Source: Planctomycetota bacterium | GTDB taxonomy: Bacteria > Planctomycetota > Phycisphaerae > Phycisphaerales > UBA1924 | DNA length: 64,000 bases | Assembly: GCA_018242605.1 (NCBI GenBank) | Contig: JAFEBP010000016.1 | Span: 1-64,000 of the forward strand | Direction of reading: 5' to 3' | In this document: positions 26,356-35,426 of the stretch, one piece after another | Layout: every line of letters starts with the position of its first letter | Position numbering within the stretch: position 1 is the first letter of the stretch | Translations under genes and position numbers: made by a program | Notes under the pieces: generated by a model | Database searches by the model: none | What the model was told of the DNA's origin: nothing | Seen by the model: only the letters and a program-made list of their open reading frames with translations

Positions 26356-28659
26356 TCATCGGGGTCTCACAACCCGCCCACCCGCCCTCGCCATCTCCGC
26401 CATCTCCCGCACCAACCCCTCAACCGAACGCACCGCGGCCCGCCGGTCCCCGTTCGCCGGCGCGGCCGCCGCTGCCGCACGCACAATCGGCAGGCACTTG
26501 CGGTACATCGCCTCCGCCTCGTGGTACCTCGCGAAGCTCTCCAGCAGGTTCCCGCGAGTCATGCACACCTCCACGTACGCATCGTCCAGCAGCGGCTCTT
26601 CTCCCGGTTGGCCCCGAACCTTCTCCAACATCGTGTCGCACTCGTGCAGCAGCGAGTCGCACTCGGCGTCCCGCCCGCCGGCGTGCCGCCGCCACGCGAG
26701 CCAGCACGAGAACTGAATGAACGTCTTGATATGCTGCTTGCCCGCCTCTTCGCTGGTCGCAAGGCGGCGAGCCAGCACCAGGGCTTCCTCAGCCTGCCGC
26801 GGGATGAACTCGTACGAGTACTCGATTCTCTGCGCGATCTGCATCAGGGCCAGCGACTGCGCGTAGATCGCGCGAGGATCGTCCGGCCAGCGGTCGTGGT
26901 TCTTCCGGCCCGTCTCGCACTGGAGCGTGAGCATCGCGTGCGCCCGGTCCATCTCCCAGCATCGCCGGTACTGGTCCGCGAGCCGCTGGTACGACCAGTA
27001 CAGGTCGTCGGCAACTGCCGGATCGTCGGGCGCGAGGTTCGTGAGCTCCTCGTGGATACTCAGCGCTTCCTGGTATCGCCGGAACATCCGCTCATCCGCG
27101 CCGTCCTCCTTGTCCAGGTCCCCCAGGAGGATCGTCACCCTCGCCAGCTCCCGCAGCGTGGCCGGGTCTCGCGGCGTCTGTTCCGCCGCGCTCGCCGCAG
27201 CCTGCCGCGCCTTTTCCCGCCACTCGCGGCAGTCCGCCAATCGCTGCGCTTCAAACTCCACGTCGCTCCTGCTGGCGTACGCCCTGCTCAGCCCCCGCAT
27301 CGTCGCCGCGTCCCCCGGCCGCTTCGCCAGGTGCTCCTCCAGGTGCGGGATGATCTGGTCCAGCAGCTCCCGCCGTACGCGGCTCGTCCCCGGCACGCGC
27401 CACATCGATTCCGCCAGCCCCTGCCAGAACTCCGCCTCCCGGGCCATCTTCCGCGCCTGCTCGTGGCCCGTCACCGCCGCCCACCCCGCCACCCCCGCCG
27501 CGCCCACCAGCGCCACCACCGCCGCCGCGAGCGCACCCGCCAGCAGCCGGTTGCGTCGCACGAAGGTCCGCGCCACATAGCCCACGCTCGGACGCCTCGC
27601 CAGGATCGGCCGCTTCTGGATGAACCTGCGCAGGTCGTCCGCCAGCTCGGACGCCGTCTGATACCTCATCTTCAGATCTCTCGCCAGCGCCTTGGCCGCG
27701 ATGATCTCGATGTCGCCCCGCAGGCTCGTGTCCACGAGCCCCAGCCGCGTAGGCTGCTCCTGCAGAATCCGGTGCAGCAGTTCGATCGGAGGAGAATCCT
27801 CGCCGCCGTAGGGCGTGCGACCGCACGCCAGTTCGTACAGCACCACGCCCAGCGCGTAGACATCCGCCCGCCCGTCAACAACCGCAGCGCCGCCGCCGAT
27901 CTGCTCGGGGCTCATGTACGCCGGCGTGCCGATCAGCACGCCCGCCGCCGTCATCGGCGCTTCCGCGCCGGATTGCGCGAGCCTCGCGACGCCGAAGTCA
28001 ACCAGCCGCACCCTGGCCGCGTCCACGGCCCGGCCCGGCTCGAGCGACACCAGGATGTTGCCGGGCTTGAGGTCCCTGTGCACCACGCCCCGCCGGTGCC
28101 CATACTCCGCCGCGTCGCACGCCTGGATCAGCAGTTCCAGCCGCTGCGTGAGTGTGAGCCCGTGCCGCTTTGCAAACGCCGTGATGGTCTCGCCCTCCAC
28201 CAGCTCCATCGCGATGTACGCACGCGATTCCGGCGGGGGCGTCCGCCCGAACGCGTAGAAGTGCGCAATGCCCGGATGGTCCAGGCTCGCCAGGATCTCC
28301 GCCTCGCGCTCGAAGCGCCGCCTCCACGACTCGCCCGCCGCGTCCCGCCGCAGCACCTTGAGCGCCACCCGCCGCGCCGGCGACTCCTGCCGCGCCGCGT
28401 ACACCGCCGCCGACCCGCCCTCGGCGATCAGCGATTCAAGGATGTACGGCCCGATCTGCTTCTGCATCCGAGTGGCGTCGCGCCCGGTCTCTATCGCCGG
28501 CAGCGCATCGTGCCCGGGGTCGAACCGCAGCAGGGACTCCACCTCGGCCCGCAGCGCCGCGTCGTCCCCGCAGAGCTCGTCGATCACCGCCCGGCGCGCA
28601 TCCCCTTGAAGGTCCGCCGCGAGAAGAAACACGGATTTGGCTTTCCGTCGCTCCCCCAT
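26356..28659 (-). CDS. Membrane Ser/Thr protein kinase with C-terminal TPR-like region
   Basis: This is a 767-residue Hanks-type kinase. An N-terminal acidic region precedes the kinase domain (about 70-345): Gly loop IAEGGSAAVY, Lys101 in VALKVL, catalytic HRDLKPGN with Asp196, DFG at 221-223 and activation segment GTPAYMSPEQ. A single membrane segment lies near 355-385 (LLAGALAAAVVALVGAAGVAG), followed by about 380 residues of helical TPR-like sequence outside the membrane. All catalytic residues are present. It starts 3 bp after the stop of an ECF sigma factor gene, so the kinase probably controls, or is controlled with, that sigma factor, an arrangement known in planctomycetes. Confidence 0.88.
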   Translation of the reverse strand: MGERRKAKSVFLLAADLQGDARRAVIDELCGDDAALRAEVESLLRFDPGHDALPAIETGRDATRMQKQIGPYILESLIAEGGSAAVYAARQESPARRVALKVLRRDAAGESWRRRFEREAEILASLDHPGIAHFYAFGRTPPPESRAYIAMELVEGETITAFAKRHGLTLTQRLELLIQACDAAEYGHRRGVVHRDLKPGNILVSLEPGRAVDAARVRLVDFGVARLAQSGAEAPMTAAGVLIGTPAYMSPEQIGGGAAVVDGRADVYALGVVLYELACGRTPYGGEDSPPIELLHRILQEQPTRLGLVDTSLRGDIEIIAAKALARDLKMRYQTASELADDLRRFIQKRPILARRPSVGYVARTFVRRNRLLAGALAAAVVALVGAAGVAGWAAVTGHEQARKMAREAEFWQGLAESMWRVPGTSRVRRELLDQIIPHLEEHLAKRPGDAATMRGLSRAYASRSDVEFEAQRLADCREWREKARQAAASAAEQTPRDPATLRELARVTILLGDLDKEDGADERMFRRYQEALSIHEELTNLAPDDPAVADDLYWSYQRLADQYRRCWEMDRAHAMLTLQCETGRKNHDRWPDDPRAIYAQSLALMQIAQRIEYSYEFIPRQAEEALVLARRLATSEEAGKQHIKTFIQFSCWLAWRRHAGGRDAECDSLLHECDTMLEKVRGQPGEEPLLDDAYVEVCMTRGNLLESFARYHEAEAMYRKCLPIVRAAAAAAPANGDRRAAVRSVEGLVREMAEMARAGGRVVRPR

Positions 28660-28662
28660 GAG

Positions 28663-29223
28663 TCACTCCGAGGGCGCCATGTCCCGCCGCATCCACGCCA
28701 GGGCGAAGCGGCTGTCGGCCTCCACGGTCGAGTCGCTCAGCCCCAGCAGGTTCGATACTTCGGGCACCGTCAGCCCCCCGAAGAACCGCAACTCGATCAC
28801 GTGCGCCGCCCTCGAGTCCACGCGTGACAGTCTTTGCAGCATCTCGTGGAAGACCAGCACGTTGAGCGACGTGTCCGATGGCCCCCCATCGCACGAGGGC
28901 AGCGGCAGCAGCAACTCCTTGGCCTCCTCCGCCCCCTCGCGGCTCTTCCGCTGCCGGGCGTGATCCACCAGCACCCGCCGCATCACCACCGCCGCCAACG
29001 CCAGAGAGCCCCGGTCCCCGGCGTCGATGCGCCCCGGCCCCGTGTATTTCGCCATCCGCATCAGGGCCTCGTGCACCAGCGCCGTGGGCTGCAGCGTGTG
29101 CGATCGACGCTCGTCGCTGAAGCAACGCCGCGCCATGGCGTGAAGCTCGCCGTACAGGTGCGATATCCACGCCTGCCCGGCGGCCGACGCGGTGTCCTGC
29201 CCCACGGGGCCCGACCGTTCCAT
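28663..29223 (-). CDS. ECF-type RNA polymerase sigma factor (planctomycete family)
   Basis: The 186-residue protein has region 2 (LYGELHAMARRCFSDERRSH, then LQPTALVHEALMRM) and region 4 (RAAHVIELRFFGGLTVPEVS, LGLSDSTVEAD). The HTLQPTALVHEA motif marks the TIGR02999-like ECF group abundant in planctomycetes. I chose the ATG at 29223 because region 2 follows soon after; translation from 29319 would add a Gly/Arg-rich tail in the intergenic region. No anti-sigma gene is adjacent; the kinase 3 bp downstream probably takes that role. It diverges from the E2 gene (162 bp between starts). Confidence 0.88.
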   Translation of the reverse strand: MERSGPVGQDTASAAGQAWISHLYGELHAMARRCFSDERRSHTLQPTALVHEALMRMAKYTGPGRIDAGDRGSLALAAVVMRRVLVDHARQRKSREGAEEAKELLLPLPSCDGGPSDTSLNVLVFHEMLQRLSRVDSRAAHVIELRFFGGLTVPEVSNLLGLSDSTVEADSRFALAWMRRDMAPSE

Positions 29224-29384
29224 GATCCGACCGTAGCGCCGCCGATGCGAACGCGGCCCGGCGTCCCCCACCTCGTCCCCTTGCACCCCCCCTCCTTCCC
29301 CCATACCCTCTCGTCCCAATCTTCGCCCGCTCGTGCGTCGTCGGGCGGTTGCTTCTCCTCTGACTCTTCCGCGGCGATCCTCCC

Positions 29385-30785
29385 ATGGCCCACGCTGTTT
29401 CCTCCGATCCCAACGTCTTCATCCTTCCCGACCTCGGCGAGGGCGTCCACGAGGCCGAAGTCCTCAAGTGGCGCGTCAGCGTCGGCCAGGCTGTGAAGCA
29501 GTTCGATGTGCTCGTCGAGATGGAGACCGACAAGGCCGTGGTCGAGGTCCCCAGCCCGCGCGACGGGGTCATCAAGACCCTCCACGGCAACGCCGGCGAC
29601 ATCCTCCACACCGGTGGCCCCTTGGTCACGTACGAGGGCGGCGACGAATCCGCCAAGCCTGTCGCAGAGCCCAAGCCCGCCAAGGCGTCGGCCCCCGTCG
29701 AAGCGGAAATCCCCGAGCCCTCCGCAGAGCGTGAAGACGCCGGCACCGTCGTCGGCAGCCTGGCCTCCGCGCCCGCCGTCGCCCAGCCCGGCAAGGCGCT
29801 CGCCACTCCCGCAGTCCGCCGCATCGCCCGCGAACTTGGGCTCGATATCGACTCCATCCCCGGCACCGGCATCGGCGGCCGCGTGACGGAGAAGGATGTC
29901 CGCTCCGCCAAGGCCCCCGCCAAGCCCGCCCCTGCACCCGCGCCCGCCGCTCGCACCCCGGCCCCCGCCCCCCGCGCCCCGGAGACCGCCGCGCCCCGCG
30001 CCGCCGCTCCCAGGCCCCCCGCCCCCGCCCCCAAAGCCCCCGCGGCCGCCATCGCCGAGGGCGACACCCTCCGCATCCCCTTCCGCGGCGTGCGCCGCAC
30101 CATCGCCAACCGCCTCCGCGAGAGCGTCAACCAGGCCGTGCACTTTACCGTCATGGACGAGGCCGATGTCTCCGCTCTCGACGGCCTGCGTCGCCGCCTC
30201 GCCGCCGCCAGCGGCGAGAAGGTCTCCTTCCTCCCCTTCGTCGCCTCGGCCGTCTGCCGCGTGCTCAGCGATTCCCGCTTCCGCGCTCTGAACGCCACCG
30301 TCGACGAAACCCCGGGAGACCCCAGCGCCGACGCGTCGATCATCCAGCACCGCAGCGTCCACCTGGGCATCGCCACCGACACCGACAACGGCCTCATGGT
30401 CCCCGTCCTGCGTGACGCCGACCGCCACGGCGTGCTCGAGATCTCCCGCGCTATCGGCACCATCGCCGACGCCGCCCGCAACCGCACCGCGACCCGCGAG
30501 CAGCTCACCGGCAGCACCTTCACCATCTCCAACGTCGGCAGCCACGCCGGCCGCTTCGCCACCCCCATCATCAACTACCCCGAGGTCGGCATCCTCGCTG
30601 TCGGCCGCGGCCGCGAAGGCCTCGTCGTGAACAAGGGCTCCTTCCGCGTCGGTTTCCTGCTCCCACTGAGCCTCGCCTGCGACCACCGCGTGGTCGACGG
30701 CGCCACCGCCGCCCTCGCCCTCGCCGAGATCGTCAAGTTGCTCCAGGAACACCCCGATTCGCTCATGGGCCCCGCCCGCGGCTGA
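29385..30785 (+). CDS. pdhC: Dihydrolipoamide acetyltransferase E2 (pyruvate dehydrogenase complex)
   Basis: The protein has 466 residues with three domains. The lipoyl domain (about 10-85) carries the lipoylated Lys50 in METDKAVVEVPSP. The E3/E1-binding domain (about 143-178) follows in ATPAVRRIARELGLDIDSI. A Pro/Ala-rich linker leads to the catalytic domain with the active-site His434 in DHRVVDGATAAL. It carries acetyl groups from E1 to CoA. The single lipoyl domain and the PDLGEGVHEAEV start match pyruvate or branched-chain E2. Pairing with the pdhAB genes 9 kb upstream is inferred; E3 is encoded elsewhere. Confidence 0.9.
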   Translation: MAHAVSSDPNVFILPDLGEGVHEAEVLKWRVSVGQAVKQFDVLVEMETDKAVVEVPSPRDGVIKTLHGNAGDILHTGGPLVTYEGGDESAKPVAEPKPAKASAPVEAEIPEPSAEREDAGTVVGSLASAPAVAQPGKALATPAVRRIARELGLDIDSIPGTGIGGRVTEKDVRSAKAPAKPAPAPAPAARTPAPAPRAPETAAPRAAAPRPPAPAPKAPAAAIAEGDTLRIPFRGVRRTIANRLRESVNQAVHFTVMDEADVSALDGLRRRLAAASGEKVSFLPFVASAVCRVLSDSRFRALNATVDETPGDPSADASIIQHRSVHLGIATDTDNGLMVPVLRDADRHGVLEISRAIGTIADAARNRTATREQLTGSTFTISNVGSHAGRFATPIINYPEVGILAVGRGREGLVVNKGSFRVGFLLPLSLACDHRVVDGATAALALAEIVKLLQEHPDSLMGPARG

Positions 30786-30802
30786 TCAGAAGGGAACTTG
30801 CC

Positions 30803-31048
30803 TTGAACGCTGAAGCCACACACCCCATTCCTACTTGCAACAAGTGCGGCGTGGCAATGGCAGCGGGCAACATACCTGAATTTAGATCGCAGTTCTTCGA
30901 CATTGGCGATACGCAATGGGTATCCGCCGAAGCGATGCAGAAGTGGAACACCAGCCTGTTCGGGCGTCTACGCGGCATCCCCATCGCCGCGTTCAGGTGC
31001 CCGAAATGCGGCCTCATCGAGCTCTACGCCATCGGCGAAGCGCCGTAA
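30803..31048 (+). CDS. Small zinc-ribbon-like protein
   Basis: The 81-residue protein has two CxxC knuckles, CNKCG near the N-terminus and CPKCG near the C-terminus, which should bind one zinc. The family is not recognised. The start is a TTG; AAGGGA lies about 8 bp upstream, and beginning at the next ATG (M19) would remove the first Cys pair, so the TTG is preferred. It follows the E2 gene by 17 bp on the same strand and converges on the M48 protease gene with a 7-bp gap. Its length, cysteine pattern and position support a real gene. Confidence 0.65.
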   Translation: MNAEATHPIPTCNKCGVAMAAGNIPEFRSQFFDIGDTQWVSAEAMQKWNTSLFGRLRGIPIAAFRCPKCGLIELYAIGEAP

Positions 31049-31055
31049 ACATCAC

Positions 31056-32000
31056 TTACTGCCTCGCGTTCGCGGCGCACACCGCGCACCATCCGTACTT
31101 CCCCGCCGCCGCGAGCCGCGGCCCCTCGCCGCTCTCGCCCACGCTGAGCTTCGAGGCGCACCGCGCCTTGAACTGCTCCTCGTTGAACACGTACCTGGGA
31201 TCGTCCTTCATCTTCGCGTACGTCCCCGACAGGTGCTGATCGATGATCCTGATCCGCGTCTTGGGGTACGGGTGCGTGCTCAGCCACTCGGCCTGCTGCC
31301 CCGTGGCCCCCTTCATCGCCGTCTCCAGAATCTCCATGACCTGCCGCTGCGCAAGCGGGTTGTACATCGCCCGAGACATGTACCGCATCCCCAGCCGATC
31401 GGCCTCGATCTCCTGGTCCCGCCCGTAGCTGAGCACCAGCGATTGCCCGCCGAACTCCAGTACCTTGGGCGCCATCGCGCCCAGTTCGCCGCCCACGCCT
31501 TCCGAGAGCACCGCCGCGCCCACCGTCGCCGCGATCCCTACCCCCGCCTGGTCAACCATCCGGTCGTTCGTGTGCCGGGCGCACACGTGCCCCACCTCAT
31601 GCCCCAGCACGCCCGCCAACTGGGCCTCGTTGGTCATCTGCTTGAGCAACCCCTTGGAGATGAACACCTGCCCCCCGGGCAGCGCAAAGGCGTTGATGAT
31701 GTCCGAGTCGAGCACCGTGAACCCCCAGGGCAGTTTGGGATTCTCAGCTTCGGTCTGCGCCGCCAGCTTGGCGCCCACCTCGTTCACATAAGTCTTGATC
31801 TCGGTGTTGGGGTACTCGCCGCCGTACTCCTTGAGCATCTCCGGCTTGGCCTGCAGCCCCAAGGCCACCTCTTCCGAAGGCGAGTAATACTCATACTGCG
31901 AGCGTCCGGTCGTCGCGTTCTTCACGCAGCCGCTCAGCCCCATCGCCGCGGAGAGGATCGCCCCGCCCGCCAGCACGCTCAAGTACATTGCCTGTTTCAT
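31056..32000 (-). CDS. M48-family metalloprotease, predicted lipoprotein
   Basis: The 314-residue protein has a lipobox signal L-S-G-C25. The Zn-binding HEVGH (134-138) and the downstream Glu ligand (DQEIEADRLGM) are intact. The overall layout (EVALGLQ, NAFALPGGQVFISKGLL, HPYPKTRIRIID) matches BepA/LoiP-type M48 peptidases that act in outer-membrane protein quality control. It should sit on the periplasmic side of the envelope. It is divergent from ubiE. The C-terminal 45 residues, with several Cys, are less typical. Confidence 0.9.
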   Translation of the reverse strand: MKQAMYLSVLAGGAILSAAMGLSGCVKNATTGRSQYEYYSPSEEVALGLQAKPEMLKEYGGEYPNTEIKTYVNEVGAKLAAQTEAENPKLPWGFTVLDSDIINAFALPGGQVFISKGLLKQMTNEAQLAGVLGHEVGHVCARHTNDRMVDQAGVGIAATVGAAVLSEGVGGELGAMAPKVLEFGGQSLVLSYGRDQEIEADRLGMRYMSRAMYNPLAQRQVMEILETAMKGATGQQAEWLSTHPYPKTRIRIIDQHLSGTYAKMKDDPRYVFNEEQFKARCASKLSVGESGEGPRLAAAGKYGWCAVCAANARQ

Positions 32001-32074
32001 ATTCTGTCACTCCCGAGTTTCGTCTTGCCCCCCGACATCCGCCGTCCGTCGCCGAACGAATCGTACCATACCCC

Positions 32075-32878
32075 ATGCCCCCGTCGCCCGCACCCTCCGG
32101 CCCCGCCTCACCCACCGCGTGGGACGATGCCGAACTGGCCAACCCGCACCGCTCATCCGAGAAGGCGGGCAAGGTGCGCAGCATGTTCTCCGCCATCGCG
32201 GGTTCGTACGATCTCAACAACCGCGTCCACTCCCTCTGGCAGGACCAGGCCTGGCGCCGTTACGCCGTGAAAACAGCCGATGTGCAGCCCGCCGAGCACG
32301 TGCTCGACGTCGCCTGCGGCACCGGCGATCTCACCCAGGCCTTCGCTCTGCGCTCCCCCGCGTCCAGGGTCGTCGGCCTGGATTTCACCGCCCCCATGCT
32401 CGATGTGGCCCGCGAAAAGCAGAAGGGCCAGCCAAAGTTGGCCGCCGAGAAAATCTCCTACATTGAGGGCGACGCCCAGAAGCTCCCCTTCGCCGACGCC
32501 TCCTTCAACGTCGTCTCCATCGCCTTCGGCATCCGCAACGTCGCCAGCCCCGCCGCGGCCCTCGCCGAGTTCCGCCGCGTGCTCCGCCCCGGCGGCCGTC
32601 TCGTCATCTTGGAGTTCGACACCCCGCGCTTCCCCCCCATGCGCTGGTTCAACAACTTCTACTGCGGCTGGATCATGCCCCGCACCGCCACCCTCATCAG
32701 CGGCGACCGCTCCGGCGCGTACAAATACCTGCCCAAGTCCGTGGGCACGTTCATGTCCCGCGAGCAACTCCTCGCCGCCATGAGCGCCGTCGGTTTCACG
32801 CAGACCACCGCACGCCCGCTCTCGCTGGGCATCTGCGTCTGCTACAAGGGAATCGTCCCCGACGCCCCCGCCCGCTGA
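32075..32878 (+). CDS. ubiE: Demethylmenaquinone/ubiquinone C-methyltransferase UbiE/MenG
   Basis: The 267-residue SAM-dependent methyltransferase has motif I VLDVACGTGDLTQAF, the family signatures YDLNNRVHSLWQDQAWRR and AFGIRNVASPAAALAEFRRV, and the C-terminal PKSVGTFMSREQLLAAM. It methylates demethylmenaquinone (or the ubiquinone precursor); menaquinone is likelier in this phylum. I chose the ATG at 32075 because the open frame upstream (from 31988) overlaps the start of the divergent M48 gene. It is probably a single-gene unit. Confidence 0.93.
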   Translation: MPPSPAPSGPASPTAWDDAELANPHRSSEKAGKVRSMFSAIAGSYDLNNRVHSLWQDQAWRRYAVKTADVQPAEHVLDVACGTGDLTQAFALRSPASRVVGLDFTAPMLDVAREKQKGQPKLAAEKISYIEGDAQKLPFADASFNVVSIAFGIRNVASPAAALAEFRRVLRPGGRLVILEFDTPRFPPMRWFNNFYCGWIMPRTATLISGDRSGAYKYLPKSVGTFMSREQLLAAMSAVGFTQTTARPLSLGICVCYKGIVPDAPAR

Positions 32879-33031
32879 CGGATCCGCTCCCCGACGCCGT
32901 CCCGCTCTCTAGGTCGAGTCCCCGCTTTCCCCCTATCCCCTTAAAATGGTCTTCCATCGGGGCTCAGGTGCGGGTATCCTCTGCCTACCTCAAAAGACGC
33001 GATTCCGCGTCCAGGCCATGAGTTCTCCAGA

Positions 33032-34681
33032 ATGAGCCAAACCAACAAGCCGTCGTCGAACAGCACCCCGGGACTCGCCCCGCTTGATTCGATGTCCGGG
33101 GGCTACACCGAAAGCGCCACCGTGCTGGGCCATCCGGTGGGTCTCTTCCTTCTGTTCATGGTCGAGATGTGGGAGCGATTCTCCTACTACGGCATGCGCG
33201 GCATCCTGGTCCTGTACCTCACCTCGCCCACCACCGGCATGCGAGTCCCCCCGCCGGGCCGCGATGCTTCCTTCAACCCCGGCCGCGGCTGGGACGATGG
33301 CACCGGCAACACCGCCTACGGCTGGTACACCGGCTTGGCGTACCTCACGCCGATTATCGGCGGCATGATCGCCGACAAACTCATCGGCACCCACAAGTCA
33401 ATGGTGGTGGGGGGCATGCTCATCGCCCTCGGTCACATCGTGCTGGGCATCTCCGGCCTGGGCGACATGGCCCACAACGCCTTCGGCATGTCGATCTTTG
33501 TCTTCGGCCTGGCCCTCATCGTCATCGGCACCGGTCACTTCAAGCCTTCGGTCTCCGTGATGGTCGGTCAGTTGTACAAGCAGGGCGATCCCCGCCGCGA
33601 ATCCGCCTTCGGCATCTTCTACATGGGCATCAACCTGGGTGCCGCTCTCCAGACCTACATCGTGGGCACCCTCGGCGAGAAATACGGCTGGCACTGGGGC
33701 TTCTCGGCGGCCGCCGCGGGCATGATCGCCGGCTTGCTGGCCTACCTCTTCTTCAGAGAGAAGTTCCTCCACGGCATCGGCCTCGCCCGCGACGGCCGAG
33801 GCAAGATGGCCCCCATCTTCCTGCCCATCGGCATCGGTTTGGCAGCGATCGTCGCCTTCGCCTACAGCCGCGGAATGCTGGGCAGGTTCGACACCTTCGT
33901 TTCAGACCCTCGGGTGTTCTATTCGATCGCCGGCGTCGCCGTTGGCTGGGCCCTCTACTTCACGTTCTTCCAGAACAAGCGGGAGGACTGGGGACCGGTG
34001 ATGGCGATCTTTATCTTCATGCTCTTTAACGCCGTCTTCTGGCTCGCGTTCGAGCAGGCCGGTTCGAGCATTAACTTGTTCACCGACCGCAGCACCGACC
34101 GCATGATCGGCAGTTTCCTGGTGCCCACGACCTGGTTCCAGTCCATCAACCCCTGGTGCATCATCATCTTCGCGCCCATCAGCGGCTTCCTCTGGACGCG
34201 TCTGGCCGCGATGAACAAGAACCCCAGCCAGCCGGTCAAAATCGGCTTGGGTCTCACGTTTGTCGGTTTGGGCTACCTCTTCATGGTCGCCGCGGCGATG
34301 CAGGCCGTGGACGCCAAGAAGGCCAGCATGTACCTGATCTTCGCCACCTATTTCGTCCACACCATCGGCGAGATCATCCTCTCGCCCACGGGCCTCTCCT
34401 TCGTCACCAAGGCCGCTCCCAAGGAGCACACGTCGCTGCTCATGGGCGTCTGGTTCATCTCCAGCTTCCTGGCCAACCTGGGCGCGGGCAAGGTCGCCGC
34501 GATGGTCGAGCCCATCATGGAAGGCAAGAAGAGCCTGCCCTGGCACCTCACCGGCGCACCCAACACCCCCAACTCCGAGGCCGACTTCTTCTTCCTGTTC
34601 GTGATCACATCCTGCTCGGCGGGCGTGTTGATCTTCATCCTCTCGCCGCTGCTCAAGAAACTCATCCACGGCCGCGAGTAG
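33032..34681 (+). CDS. POT/PTR2-family proton-dependent peptide transporter
   Basis: The 549-residue, about 14-TM protein carries the POT signature EMWERFSYYG (45-54), which includes the proton-coupling ExxER element, and the second signature region FYMGINLGAALQTYIVGTL. It imports di- and tripeptides with protons. A large insertion after the first segments (RVPPPGRDASFNPGRGWDDG) is unusual. It is the sole gene between ubiE and a convergent membrane-protein gene. Peptide uptake would fit the secreted protease and carboxypeptidase genes in the window, but that link is inference. Confidence 0.9.
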   Translation: MSQTNKPSSNSTPGLAPLDSMSGGYTESATVLGHPVGLFLLFMVEMWERFSYYGMRGILVLYLTSPTTGMRVPPPGRDASFNPGRGWDDGTGNTAYGWYTGLAYLTPIIGGMIADKLIGTHKSMVVGGMLIALGHIVLGISGLGDMAHNAFGMSIFVFGLALIVIGTGHFKPSVSVMVGQLYKQGDPRRESAFGIFYMGINLGAALQTYIVGTLGEKYGWHWGFSAAAAGMIAGLLAYLFFREKFLHGIGLARDGRGKMAPIFLPIGIGLAAIVAFAYSRGMLGRFDTFVSDPRVFYSIAGVAVGWALYFTFFQNKREDWGPVMAIFIFMLFNAVFWLAFEQAGSSINLFTDRSTDRMIGSFLVPTTWFQSINPWCIIIFAPISGFLWTRLAAMNKNPSQPVKIGLGLTFVGLGYLFMVAAAMQAVDAKKASMYLIFATYFVHTIGEIILSPTGLSFVTKAAPKEHTSLLMGVWFISSFLANLGAGKVAAMVEPIMEGKKSLPWHLTGAPNTPNSEADFFFLFVITSCSAGVLIFILSPLLKKLIHGRE

Positions 34682-34703
34682 CACCCGGCACAGCGCGGGC
34701 GGT

Positions 34704-35426
34704 TCACGCCGGTTTCGGAACCGGCACGCTCGCCCACGCCTGCAGCACGCCCCCCAGCCACACCACCAGCCACAACCCCGCGTGCACCGCGCCCACGTAG
34801 AACACCGGCTCCGCGGGCAGGCGGAACAGCCCCCACACCACCGCGATGTACGCCCCGCACGCGATCAGCACCTCGTCCGTGCGCCCGGGGATCGGTATGT
34901 TCAGGTAGAAGATCAGCGAAAACACCGACACCGCCAGCAGCATCCGCGCCCCCGCCAGCGGCAGGCTCCCGATCCGCTTCTCCGTCAGGTGCGCCGCCAC
35001 CGCGATCGCTCCCACGCCCGTCAATGTGTGTATGAGCGCTTCGTACACCGTCGAGATCGCCGCGGCGTACCACCTTCCATCCGCCCGCACGCTTGCCGCG
35101 ATCGCCGCGCCAAGCAGCACGCCCGCCGCCACCAGCGCGATCGACTGCGGCTCTCCCAGCCCCGGCTTCACGAAGATCGCTTCCGGCGGCTTCGCGGCCT
35201 CCTCCTTCGCCGCCTTCGGGCCCTTGATCACCCGCTCCACCTCCGGGTCCTTGTCAAAGTCCGCGTCCTCATCAAAGTCGTCGAGCAACCCCGCGTCGCT
35301 CAGCGGCCGCTGCTTCTTCTCCGCCTTCGGAGGGATCGCCGCCGCGGGCACCACCGCCGGCGGCTCCGTCGGCTCCAACTCGTAGGGCGTGGGTTGTTCC
35401 GAACCCTTGTCGGTTGCATCGCTCAT
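34704..35426 (-). CDS. Uncharacterised membrane protein with acidic N-terminus
   Basis: The protein has 240 residues. The first 90 or so are soluble, Pro/Glu-rich and acidic (LLDDFDEDADFDKDPEVERV), followed by about five hydrophobic segments. The family is not recognised. Its ATG overlaps the apgM stop in an ATGA, so it is translated with apgM; a functional link is not evident. The ATG at 35426 is clear; the upstream open frame lies within apgM. Confidence 0.7.
   Translation of the reverse strand: MSDATDKGSEQPTPYELEPTEPPAVVPAAAIPPKAEKKQRPLSDAGLLDDFDEDADFDKDPEVERVIKGPKAAKEEAAKPPEAIFVKPGLGEPQSIALVAAGVLLGAAIAASVRADGRWYAAAISTVYEALIHTLTGVGAIAVAAHLTEKRIGSLPLAGARMLLAVSVFSLIFYLNIPIPGRTDEVLIACGAYIAVVWGLFRLPAEPVFYVGAVHAGLWLVVWLGGVLQAWASVPVPKPA

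Noticed and set aside
32952..32980. TTCCAT-N17-TATCCT as promoter of the POT transporter gene
   Set aside because: Only three of six -35 and four of six -10 positions match, which is expected by chance in such DNA.
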